A program made the translations under genes and the position numbers. A stretch of 64,000 nucleotides of DNA from Hygrocybe punicea (taxonomy: Eukaryota; Basidiomycota; Agaricomycetes; Agaricales; Hygrophoraceae), in the NCBI GenBank assembly GCA_963556145.1, contig OY744463.1:2666001-2730000 (forward strand). The letters run 5' to 3'. The notes beneath the pieces were generated by a model, which was not told the origin of the DNA, did no database searches, and saw only the letters and a list, made by a program, of their open reading frames with translations. Positions 1-10,760 of this stretch are shown here, piece after piece (the first letter of the stretch is position 1; the number at the start of each line of letters is the position of its first letter).

Positions 1-90
1 CGCAGGTTTTGAGGCACAGGTAAAATACCCGACTGACAAAAAAAGCACGACACGGTACTCTGTCTGCGAAACAGGACGGGCATGGTCTGA

Positions 91-98
91 TCACGTGT
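91..98. promoter_or_regulatory. CACGTG-core (E-box-like) element
   Basis: TCACGTGT lies about 66 bp upstream of the SNAPc1-like start codon at 164. The core matches the CACGTG site bound by Cbf1-type bHLH factors in other fungi. It is one of several such sites found upstream of genes in this window; binding is inferred. Confidence 0.45.
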
Positions 99-117
99 TT
101 CCTAGTTCAACCAAGGT

Positions 118-134
118 TTGTTGTTGTTGTTGCT
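118..134. repeat. (TTG)n microsatellite
   Basis: A short run of TTG/TGT triplets lies about 30 bp before the first start codon, in the presumed 5' leader or promoter of the SNAPc1-like gene. No function can be inferred. Confidence 0.7.
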
Positions 135-163
135 TGTTTTGAAATGTACCGATTTGGTCAACC

Positions 164-1580
164 ATGTCTGTTGCACCTGCACCGTCAGTTGCGCGAGGCG
201 AAATCACGCTTCAGCCGTCGTATTTTACCTCGTCGCTCTTTGTACATCCTCTTCGCGACGACATCTTACATTTAATTCACGCATTTCACGATCAATATTT
301 TCAGACCAAGACAACTCAGCCGTTTGCCCTTTTCAAAGCGATATGGAACATCCAAGGTTGGACATGGATGCATCTCAAAGTTTTCGACGCAAGAGCCCGC
401 GAGACCTTTTTAGAAGTCACTGTAAGGCTCTTTCTAGGTGTGTCTAGTGAAATTTGCATAAAGGAAAATATCAACTTCCGCTTTGCAATGCAGAAAGAAT
501 GTTGGTTACGGAGGCACCGATTAGTAGGGTCGTCGCTCTGTTCGGGCTATACACTTTCTTCTCGACGCAGCCGGCTTCTTCAGCCCCTCCGCTGCACTTC
601 ATAACACGTATCGCGATTCCATTAGGTATTTTCGTCAGTTGTAGCATTATCAAGCTCCTCAATCATTTGTAGATCACTATAATTCGCTCATGACGCTCTC
701 GAGCGCTTTGACAGCGGAACAGCTACTACCTCTTCAGCCCCACGTTACCTACATTCTCTCAAAGCTAGTCGAATCACAAGTGTTCTACATCTTACCGTCC
801 TCCGAATTGTATCCTCTTAACCCACGCGAGTTACCGCGCGAGATATTCTTTCAGGCAGGTTACGACACTTCGGCACCGAGTTACGAACAATTTGCAAAAG
901 AAGGCTCTCGTTCAACAACAGATAGATCAAAGAAGAAAGGACGCCCATCGAAACGCGATAAACTGCAAAAGGCAAAAGATGCCCTTAAGAACCTGGACAA
1001 GTGGCTGGAAAAGACCAATCACGCCTACCCCGATACAAGTCAGGACCCATCTACTTCCGATTCCCCTCAAGTTACGTCCACGGCACCCACTACCACTCAT
1101 GTATTATTGTCACATCCACCGACAACCACACGACATCACTATCAGACTCAGAAGTCTAACCTCCTCGAAAGTCTTAATTCCCGCCCGGTCCCCCTCACCA
1201 GCAGTGCATCCTCTCCCGCCATGCCGGAAAATCTCGAAGGCCGAAATGTTCTAGAACGTGCTAACAACGCTGTGGTAGCTCGGCTCAGAAAGATTGATCA
1301 AATGGCCGCTGAGAAAGGGCTAGAGGTGGGTGGTGAAGGCGGCGACAGAACTGGACTTGAACGCGTCGAGCGGGCGGCTACGGAATTGGGCCATGGTGGG
1401 GGTGGGATTCTGGGACTGCTCGAAGGTGGGGGAGTGAAAGAGGCTGCAGACTCGGAAGAGAAGAATATGTCTCTATCAGAACCAATCGAGAGCGTGGCAA
1501 GAGATCCCACCTGGAGTTCCGACGCGGAATCACCTGGGACAACCATACGATATGACCATGACAACGCTGGCCATGGGTGA
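164..1580 (+). CDS. SNAPc subunit 1 (SNAP43)-like snRNA transcription factor
   Basis: Predicted subunit of the complex that binds the proximal sequence element of snRNA promoters and recruits RNA polymerase II or III. Three exons join in frame: 164-437, 494-625 and 673-1580, with GT-AG introns of 56 and 47 nt, giving about 437 residues. The N-terminal ~200 residues carry the family's helical pattern: an early Phe/Leu/Ile-rich helix (HLIHAFHDQYF), a W-T-W-M-H-L segment, then ERMLVTEAPISRVVALFGLY, then a long helix ending in QVFYILPSS. A basic stretch (KKKGRPSKRDK) follows, and the C-terminal half is low-complexity, Ser/Thr/Pro-rich then acidic. Phase-1 junctions rebuild Glu (g|aa) and Asp (g|at) codons, which supports the splicing. 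The family call rests on overall pattern, so a related helical transcription factor is possible. Start chosen as the first ATG in frame with the conserved region. Confidence 0.65.
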
Positions 1581-1683
1581 GAGGATAGAATTTTCGGTTT
1601 TGACGCCGAACAAGAAATGATTACATAATGATAATTAGCTTGGTTGCGAACTTGCCTCTGCGGTTTCATCACCGTTCTTTATA

Positions 1684-4519
1684 ATGTCCACTCCCTATGC
1701 TTTCACTGCCAGTCCTTTCGCCAACAACAACTCCAAGTCTGTAGAACACCCTGGTCACCAACAGTCTCAACAAGTCCCTCCTTCCACGGTTCAAGCCTCT
1801 ACCAAACGCGGCTACCCCTCCTCCGTAGTAAATGCCACATCCACGACAAACCTGTTGTCCTCTTCAGCAACGAGAGGTTCCAATGCCAGTGTGCAGGCTA
1901 CTTTTGCCAAAGGACCACCTTCGTTGTGGACAATGCCCAGCAATAGCTCCCTGGTTTGTCGCCGTCTCTGACTTTGCTCTCGCACACCCATTGTTCGTCG
2001 TATTCGGTAGAATGAATCCCGGTATCACCTTGGTCCACCCGCAGGAGGAAAAACATCACTGGCGCCGTCGATATCGGACAAGGCAAGTACGCTGCATCTG
2101 TTACCAACTTTTCCCAATGGATTTTAGCTGGAAGCTTTATCTCATGGGTCACCTTTGTAAAAGAGTTAGCCTTTGGCGATTCGTGCTACCTCCTTGTTAT
2201 CTCGCACGCTAGATGACTTGTGCTAATACTCCTCGCACGTCAACAGTTTTCACTCTCACCTGACCCTTCATCTTGGGGTGCAGATATTAATCCTGGTCAT
2301 CCTGAACCAGATGACTATCTCCACAACCCAGACCCCCGGCGAGATCGGAAGAATGACGCTGGTGGAAACGTTTTTACAGGCAGGGGTTTGACCAACCTTG
2401 GCTGTCTGGTTGTCCTAGGAACAGGACTTGTCGCTCTTTTGTTCGTAGTATCGCTATCCCCAGTTGGACGGCGCTGACTACATTCGATAATAGTGCTGGA
2501 TACCCTCTAATTACTTATCTTACTCGACACCCACTCTCTACTCTTGGTGGATTCAACATTGGTGGGATTAATGCAACCGGACAGGTGACTTTTCTCGTAC
2601 GCATCCCAAGAGTACATATCAACAATCGTTCACCAGGTTCCGGCTATGCCTGGCAATTGGGGTTTGATTGATTTAGAAACGCCTCAAGAGGCCTACACAA
2701 GAACTTCCTATGCTGATGGGTCGACTTGGGAATTGGTTTTCAGCGATGAATTCAACACTGATGGCCGAACTTTTTATCCTGGGGATGATCCATACTGGGA
2801 AGCAGTTGATCTTCACTATTGGCAGGTCCGCGATCCTTTCTGTTCCCTCTTCATAAGCTATCATGTTGACTGTCTGAAAATTTTTCCATCTGTTCAGACC
2901 GGTAACCTGGAGTGGTACGACCCGGCAGCTATCACAACTAAGGGTGGCTCTTTGCACGTTACATTTTCGGCTACTCCAGAACACGATCTGGACTATCAGG
3001 GAGGTCTGATGTCGACATGGAACAAATTCTGTTTTACTGGCGGTTTAATCGAGGCGTCTGTGTCTCTACCTGGGATTGGCAACGTTGCAGGTTTTTGGCC
3101 AGCCGTTTGGACTATGGGTAATCTGGGTTTGTACCTGCCGTTCCATCCTCGACGCAACCATTTTGATTTTCCTGTTTGTTTGGCTAGGTCGGGCTGGGTA
3201 TGGTGCGAGTCTGGAGGGCATGGTAAGTGTTTTTAGCGATCTCTGACTTTCTTGTAGTTGATCCTCTTTCGTGGTTGAATCAGTGGCCGTACACATACGA
3301 CTCTTGCGATGTTGGCACCTTACCAAATCAAACACTCAATGGCCTCCCCCTTGAGGCAACAATAAACGGAGACGCAAACGCTAATGGCATTTTGTCATTC
3401 CTCCCTGGACAACGTCTATCAAGATGTACGTGCCCGGGCGAATCCCATCCTGGTCCTATACATGCAGATGGCACGTATGTTGGGCGTGCTGCCCCTGAAA
3501 TCGATATTTTTGAAGCTCAGGTATGACTTCGTTTCTTTTGTCTATGAAAGCATCGCCGACAAATGTATCCGTTTTAGGTGCAAAACCATATCGGGGCAGT
3601 ATCCCAGTCTGCCCAATGGGGGGTAAGCTCGATTTCTATGAAGTTCCCACAGATCTCAAATCCTTTCAGCCTTTCAACGCTGGCTACCTGTGGTTTAATA
3701 CGTCCCAGAACATGATTATTCCTGATCCCACGATCACCCAGCAGAATCAATATATTGGTAGTGCATTTCAGCAAGCTACTTCTGGCGTGACAGTAACTAG
3801 TGATTAACCCGGCGTGAAACGTCGCCTTATCGCATACTGACTTTTTCTCACAGACCCGGAGGCTTACGAACTTACGGGAGGACTTTATGAAACGTATGGA
3901 TTCGAATACAAACCAGGTATTTATTCGCTGCGTGTAAATTTGCTGAAACTCACTGAAACTTTGGTCAGGCTTTGATGACGCTGTGTGTAGACAAACCTGA
4001 CTTTCCCCCTAACAACTAACCCCCAGACCGGCTGTAGTACATAACCTGGACTGCTAACAACCAAATCGCATGGACTCTTAAGTCGGGCGGGATGGCAGCT
4101 GACACACGTGTAGAGATCGGACCGAGACCTATTCCTTTGGAGCCCATGGTGAGTACGCGGATGTTTTTGTCTTCCCTTCTACGTCTTAACCCCAGCCTAG
4201 TATATCATCGTAAATTTAGGAATGTCTCCAAATTTTGGAGCGGTTGATTTCAAGCATCTCACTTTTCCGGCTACGATGAAAGTCGATTGGCTACGCGTGT
4301 ACCAACCAGCAGACGCCAAGAACATTGGCTGTGATCCCCCAGGTTTTCCTACTGCTGCTTACATTAATCAGTGCGTCATTTTTCATCGTTCTTTGCGAAA
4401 CCAGCATATACCGACGCATGGACAGGTATATTGAAGCATACACAAACCCCAATTTGACGACTTGGCGGGACGATTTTAAGCAGCCTTGGCCAAAGAACCG
4501 CTTCTTAGGCGAATGTTGA
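1684..4519 (+). CDS. KRE6/SKN1-like beta-1,6-glucan synthesis protein (GH16 family)
   Basis: Type II membrane protein of the KRE6/SKN1 family, needed for beta-1,6-glucan in the fungal wall and acting in the ER/Golgi lumen. A Ser/Thr-rich cytosolic N-terminus and [11 protein letters not shown] precede one membrane segment ([13 protein letters not shown]), followed by the lumenal GH16 domain. The catalytic pattern E-I-D-I-F-E is at 3497-3514. Other family motifs are [20 protein letters not shown], the Cys-rich stretch around CTCPG, QWG-PFNAGY and VDWLRVYQP. About eleven exons can be joined in frame. The first intron (1954-2246) is 293 nt, long for this window, and one exon (3969-3982) is only 14 nt. 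The final exon starts at about 4425 and ends in FLGEC. Function is strongly supported by motif content; exact junctions were placed by eye. Confidence 0.85.
3969..3982 (+). other. 14-nt microexon in the KRE6-like gene
   Basis: The exon lies between an acceptor (ggtcag) and a donor (gtgtgt). It joins upstream AAA CCA G to downstream TAC ATA ACC TGG to read K-P-G-F-D-D-A-Y-I-T-W, the expected family segment before the ITW motif. Skipping it would shift the frame and reach a stop within a few codons. Confidence 0.75.
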
Positions 4520-4747
4520 TGTGTCTCTATCTTACTGTTGTCATGTCACCTTTGTGTTGTTCTCCACCATCTATCTTCGTTGGTGTATCTCTGTTTATCT
4601 ATTGGATTTGTCCTACCTTCATTCGGATTTTATTTATTTGCCTTTGCCTATTCACCCTTCTACACTTTCACTGTATGTATGATATATATATTCTTGATTA
4701 GGTGGAATAATCGGAGAACCGTAGAGCTAACGAAATGAGTGCAAGAT

Positions 4748-7700
4748 CTAGCTGGTATGCTCTAGATGAGACTGGAGCAGACTTTTCAATCTGTTCAGTG
4801 TCCGATCCAGTGTGATTATGCCTCCCCTAGTTAATCGAGGGACAGCCAAGTCTTGATCCACCTCAGAATTGTCCGAGGTATTGCTTTTCTCGATCAGTGC
4901 ATGCGCCTCGCGGACAACCTTCTCCAAGCGTTTATTCGTGTAATACATCCAGTGGAATTCCGACTCCAGACCACCAAGAGGAATTTCAAGAGCCCGACGG
5001 ACAAATCCCCTCGACAATACATATGCCTTTTCGCTATACAGTCGGCTGTAATCATAGTGGTCGTCTAATCGTCGCGAGAACAACATTGGGAGCTTGACAC
5101 CCACCTATTAACGATGCCCTCTTCAGTGCCCCTCAATTTCTCATACGCAGGTTCACAAAACCACCTTAAGACGATTCAGTAAGCAATGAGACTCTGTTGA
5201 AATGCTCGCATCTGCTTACGGCTCTTTCACCAACACTAAGCCTTGAATGGACACGAAGGCTTGGAGGAGTGACGACCGCGCTGCGCTCCATGTCTCATTT
5301 CTGTCACCCGCCCAAGTACCTAAAATAGATAAACATATCTTGCCATCCTCATATAGATTACTGGGCCGGGTGGCGAATATCGTCAATACCGGTAGAAGCC
5401 CAGGTATTTGAGACTCACGGATTCACTGAAACACAAAGATCTATTATTGAGAGTGCGAATTGGAGAACATGAAGGCCGACCTCTCCCATTGCCATTGGTC
5501 CAGCTCAGAAAATGAGCGATAGGGGGACTATGAGGGAAATTTGAATCAAGCATCCAATCAATCACGAATGGGGCATCCTCGTAAGGAGTGTTTTCAGGGC
5601 CAATGATAACGGACCGTAATAGGTCTCCTCGGTCCTCATATGCGCGGACAATGATGGATTCTGTAAGAGGGCGGTCAGTGATATAAAATCCCGATGTAAG
5701 AGACACGGACCAGGCAGACTACTTTCTAGAACCCGATACTCTCTCGTCAATCGAGCCAGGAATGATTTAGATGGTTGTGCTGGAGAAGAAGTGTAAAATG
5801 CATGATCGTGAGGGACTGACGGGAGGATGTCGAAACGTTTCCACCGTGGGCCAAAGTGCTCACTATCGTCATTAATGACGCCTGTGTCGTCGAATACATC
5901 TTTGGGTACGTCTGGCGATGGTGGCCGAACAGGTTGATGAACGCTGGAGTCGGCACCATCGTGAGTTTGGGGCAGCCCCAACCCTGCGTTCGAATCTGTA
6001 TATATCGTTGTTGATGGTATAAGTGGTGATGAGGGCCGAACGTCAATAGGAGGGGAAATGGCCTGCTCATCCCCCGTCCACCCTTGTCCGTCGTCGTCAC
6101 TATCCATTTCCACCCATTCATCCCAGTCGAATTGAGATTGAGGCTGCCAGACACCGTCTTGATCCATGGACCAAATTTCCTCGCCCTCCCCATGATGCGA
6201 TCCATGACTATCTGACATTTCGTCTCCCCACAGATCATTCTCAAACTGTTCGATGCTGTCGTTGAGTCTTGTCAAGCGTTCCAAGGGGTACAAAGCTATT
6301 TTCGTGTTAGGATGCGTCACTATCGCTGTTCCATCCAAACGTAACTAGAGGTCGTATTGTGATGGGACTGGAGCACACTGATAACGGACATTGCTTACCC
6401 CTGTAACTTGACCAATCCACTGCAAGACATCGTCACCTCTGGAGGGCCGTTGAACGACTCCTTCTTCAGGAGTGTCAGCTGCTCGTCGGGTAGCAATCTG
6501 GGTTCCAATTTCAGACATCTCCTTCCTCCAGTCATTAAACTGTCCATCAGCTTCGACCTGACCTTCCTGGACCCATGTCTCCAACTCCCCGATTCTTGGG
6601 ACTCTTGGCTTCTTCAGCCCGTTAGTAGTTCCTTCCCGGTGAACAAAAACAAATTCTCCTCGACGAACTCCGAAGCTCTCGTGTGGGAGGGTTGAATTCA
6701 CCTCCGTACTGATGTCTGTCATGCCGTGAGGATCAAGTTCCAGTACTGAAGCCGTATCTTTTACACCCGTATCCGAATAGAGGATCACGGCAGTTCGCTC
6801 AGCAGCATTTACGGACTGGACGATTGCGGTGCGCGCTTCGTTTTCACCTTTCCAGATGACATGATCGCCGGGCCTTCGGAAGACGTGGTTCAGACAACAA
6901 GTAACTTGAAAATTTTGCAAGACCATACCAGCAGTCGTATTCGTCGGGATTCAAGTACGGAATGAGTTGTTTAGAATTCAGCGTCTCCTGAGAACCATCC
7001 TGCCACAGGACATTGAGATAAGTCCGAGTTTCTTTGACGATGAGCGTCCGAACCACAAGGACGCTAGCGGGATCACTATCTTGACCATGTGTAGTGAAAG
7101 GACATCTTGTATGGTCCTTAAGGACCACCCTGTCCCCGACACGCATATCATAATCAGACTTTCCCTTTACCATCATAAGTTTGGATAACTCCTCCCCAAA
7201 CCAGAAACGTTGTGGGCGCTTGCGACTTTGTGCTTCAGAAGGGTCCAGCTGAAAGAAGAATTTCCAAGTAAGCGGTGTATCACGACCAAACATGGAGAAA
7301 CGAACAGATTGATTAACCGCGAGCCAACAGACCGCCAATACCGTGCGCTTCACAGCGACTACAGTGTCAACGTGACTAGGTCGATGGCTTCCCATTAGAA
7401 ATCCGAAAAGGCTATGAAAACCGGCGGGAGAGGGGAGGATGTCCTAATCAATTTGGTCAGATGTATAGAAATATATGTTGGTCGGGGAGCACTTACATTG
7501 CCTTTATCACCAACGCTGAGGCGAGAACTGAACTCGGGAAGCCGGACCAGATGGCCGGTGGCTATCTCGACAACAGCTTCATCGAATGACTAGCATCCTC
7601 ATGAATACCCAAATGAATAAAACAAGATGGATGGTATGATCACCTCTATAACCTGGATAGAGGTGAGTAAGTGAACTGATAAATTAGTCTTTCGGTTACG

Positions 7701-8256
7701 TGCCTGGCCGATCCAATCGTCATAAACAACATAGTCCCCAATTTCGGCATCCACGGGAGTCTCCAGCTCATCCATTGTGATCCACCCTTCCACGGGTTCG
7801 CCGCTAATAGCGTGCTCGAGACGACCTGTCACCCGAATACTGGTAACAACGCCTGACCGGACGTCGTCTACTGCACGTTTGCAATAATCGCCAAGCTGAA
7901 ATGTACGATCGACCAAAATGAAGTCCGTCTCGGGGAGGATGTCCCGGGTCCCCGACGGGAAGAAAGAGATGCCTACTTCACCACGCTCCAGGGGTCTCAT
8001 CATCGGGTCTGCGAGAGTGGCAGGCGGTTGCACCTCCTCGAGGTCATGCCAGCATCTCTGTATGACGTTGAAGTCAAATGGCCACCTAATGGAACAGAGT
8101 GGAAACCCACGAAAATAACTCCGTAGGACTGTGGAGAGCTAATGTGTTGGACAATGTCCTCTTGATAAAACTAGGCGCCGAGGTTAGCCTGGTTGTGAGT
8201 GACGGCCTGCTGAATTTTACCTTGATCAGTGGATGTTTGCGGTCCTTGGTAGACAT
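4748..8256 (-). CDS. UBE2O-like (E3-independent) ubiquitin-conjugating enzyme
   Basis: Large E2 of the UBE2O type, which can act as a combined E2/E3. Exon 1 (ATG at 8256) encodes [12 protein letters not shown] and splices to [15 protein letters not shown]. Several beta-rich conserved regions typical of the long UBE2O N-terminus follow (for example [31 protein letters not shown]), then an acidic region ([12 protein letters not shown]), then the C-terminal UBC domain ([33 protein letters not shown]). The catalytic block reads [22 protein letters not shown] once a 7-nt exon (5419-5425) is included; the catalytic Cys codon is 5333-5335. After the UBC core come [16 protein letters not shown] and [13 protein letters not shown], and the protein ends in a Leu-rich helix. 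It is divergently transcribed from the F-box gene across 250 bp. A Met codon at 8271 is also in frame. Confidence 0.85.
5419..5425 (-). other. 7-nt microexon in the UBE2O-like gene
   Basis: On the minus strand the sequence is acceptor gtttcag, exon TGAATCC, donor gtgagt, flanked by introns 5426-5480 (55 nt) and 5361-5418 (58 nt). Joining gives [14 protein letters not shown], so the seven bases complete the conserved N-P-N segment just before the catalytic Cys. Skipping shifts the frame and reaches a stop before the active site is completed. Confidence 0.85.
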
Positions 8257-8506
8257 AATGAGGTTACACAATGGATTGAGAGTTTTCGACCAGCCTGCAC
8301 AATTACTAATTATACATTACTCCGATACTTGCGACCACGACAGATCAGCGCTCAGCGCTCAGCGTTCAGGCCACCGGAAGACGTCGTTGCTACCACTCGG
8401 AACGTGAACAACGTCAGGCTCGTCTGCTCGTCTGCAACAGTGTCTCTCGCACATTCGATTACCATAACTTGACTTCGGAGGCCACCTCGGTGGGGACTTG
8501 AGAGAT

Positions 8507-10431
8507 ATGAGTTCGCAGCCTTTAGAACCTGGAATGTTCCACATTCTGAATTTACCCGTCGAGATGATCATCGACATTCTGGAGTTCCTCGATTGTTACG
8601 CTCTCCTCACCTGTCGACAGGTAAGCGCCAGCCTCTTCATGCTATTTGTCTAACAACGGGATTACCCAGGTTTGTAGCCTTTTTTGTATCCTAGTCGATG
8701 GCACTGCCAAGTTACAGTACGCTATCGAGCTTGCCGCTACGGGCATGCAAGATGGACATCCTAGTGCTGTCAGTGCTGCCGTTCGTTTAGAAAAACTCAA
8801 GAAACACCAGAATGCCTGGGACACGCTGATGTGGACACAAGACGACTCTATCAAGATGACTAGAGGCCATGTCTGGGAACTATACGGTGGTGTCCTGGCG
8901 CAGTACAGGTCGGACGATATTATGATGTTCCAACAGCTGCCCTCAACGTATCGTGGCATCGAGGGGAGACAGTGGACCATCAAGGAAGATGAAATCAAAG
9001 TGAGAGACTTTGGAATGGATCCATCACAGGATCTTTTGGTCATTATCGAGACTCCCAGCGCGTCGTAAGCCAATCATTGTGCGGCCATCGACCTCCTTAC
9101 AGAATCCCTTAATCTAGAACATTTTTGGTTGGAGATTGTGCTTGTCGGATTCATCTCCGATCACTCTCAACCGGTGAAGCACACCCTTCAGCTCAATCAC
9201 CCATTATTTCGCATGTGCAAGACATTTGGGACGCAGAACAGTCTTTCAATATTCAAGTCTCTTCCGACTACCTTGGTATCTTGTTTCTTTATCGTGGTGA
9301 AGGAGTGAATGAGTTTCTCATCTGGGAATGGAAAACCGGTTGCATCGAACTGGTATGTGCTCTTCACAGGACATTGACTTCTAGTACATCTACTCATGTT
9401 CTCTGCAGAAGTTAGTGGAAGACCAAATGAGATCATTTGCCTTTCTGACTGAACATCACATACTGCTTGCCTTATTATCCCCTGACACGGGGGCAAATAT
9501 ATTGGTCATCGATTTCAAAGAAGATTGTGAAGCAGGAACCCCCATGGAACGATATATTTGCGCATTCGATTATCCGACCTTCAATATAGAGGCGTATCCC
9601 GTGCATATCACAATCCGCAGTGACCCCGCACCATCTTGGAAACCAAACCCTCGACTACAGGTCCCCTTCTTTCTCGAAAAGAATAATCGTTTGTTCGTTA
9701 TCACCCTATGGGTCATAGACCGCCATCGTGTGCAAAATGTGGTTCTATTCGTTCCTTCATCTACATTGTTGACTCATCTCAACAATGTAATTGCTGGAGA
9801 GACCTATCACTATCTCACCTGGGAGGTGTGGGGACCAAAAGGTACTCGAATGTTACCTTCACTGAGCCACTCGGATACATGGGTCTGTTATGTCTACGGT
9901 TCAAAGTTCGTCATGTCTCCGCCGCCCGTTCGGGTGGGTGTGCGTACCATCGACATCTACGACTTTCACCAGCTGGGTTTCAGACGTGCACTCCAACAAG
10001 GCCATGAATCACATGAAGAAACGGAATTCGTGACGGAGGACAACATAATAACGTGTAATGTCGGATTTGGCATCTTTGACGGTGAGGTCTGCACATCCCT
10101 GCCTTACCGAAAGCGGACAATCTCTTTGGCAAACATTGAAGGTGAAATTGAATCGGTGATGTGCAGTGAAGATAATCTGATCATAGTAGCTGTGCGTCTT
10201 TCTTTCTATCACTGGGGCCGCCACTCACCATTTCGACGTGAAGGCGAACAGGCAGTTCCGCATCCTCACAGCCTGACGGCTGTCAATTGGTGTGTTTTCA
10301 AGCACGTTTATCACCGCTCCGAGCTGTTCGCATATTTGCTCAACGATCATCGGGAAGGTGTATGTGGCTGTGACTTTCCGAGCGATGAGGAGCTTGGCGT
10401 TCTTATGACAAGAGTCTGGACAAACTTTTGA
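8507..10431 (+). CDS. F-box domain protein (basidiomycete type)
   Basis: Predicted substrate receptor of an SCF ubiquitin ligase. The first exon starts at 8507 (MSSQPLEPGM) and holds the F-box core: LNLPVEMIIDILEFLDCYALLTCRQ, continuing across a short intron into VCSLFCILVDGTAKLQYAIEL. The rest (from about 9120) is a long region with WD/propeller-like beta patterns and no named domain I can identify, typical of the expanded F-box family of mushroom-forming fungi. At least four exons are seen: to about 8621, 8669-9065, about 9119-9353 and about 9410-10431. It shares a 250-bp divergent promoter region with the UBE2O-like gene; both act in ubiquitination, but a functional link is only suggested by position. 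The substrate is unknown. Confidence 0.75.
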
Positions 10432-10760
10432 GGGAAACGTGCGACGAAATTTGTTTGATGCTAGCAATGAAGGAATAGTTGGTAGTGACTGAGGGATTTC
10501 GTTCATTGGGTGCCCCAGCAGTGCCCCGGCGCTACTTGCAACTGCTGTACTAGCGACTATACCTTATACCGTGACATTCGAGCGTAGCGCTTATAACAAT
10601 TGCCAGACTTGGGTTTTCCCCTCGCAGTCTAGGTCCATGGGTCACAATCGCTGTATAAAGCTTCCAACTGTCCCATGAATCACGGAATCCCACCCAACGT
10701 CCCATACCTCGTCCAGGAGAAATGCTGCCACACGCTACTTCACGTAGATCTCTCGCTGCA
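10432..10760. other. Intergenic spacer
   Basis: About 330 bp between the F-box stop codon and the proposed NAGS start. A 79-codon open frame on the minus strand (10550-10789) has no recognisable motif and overlaps the likely 5' end of the NAGS gene, so it was not called. I see no RNA gene or repeat here. Confidence 0.5.
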
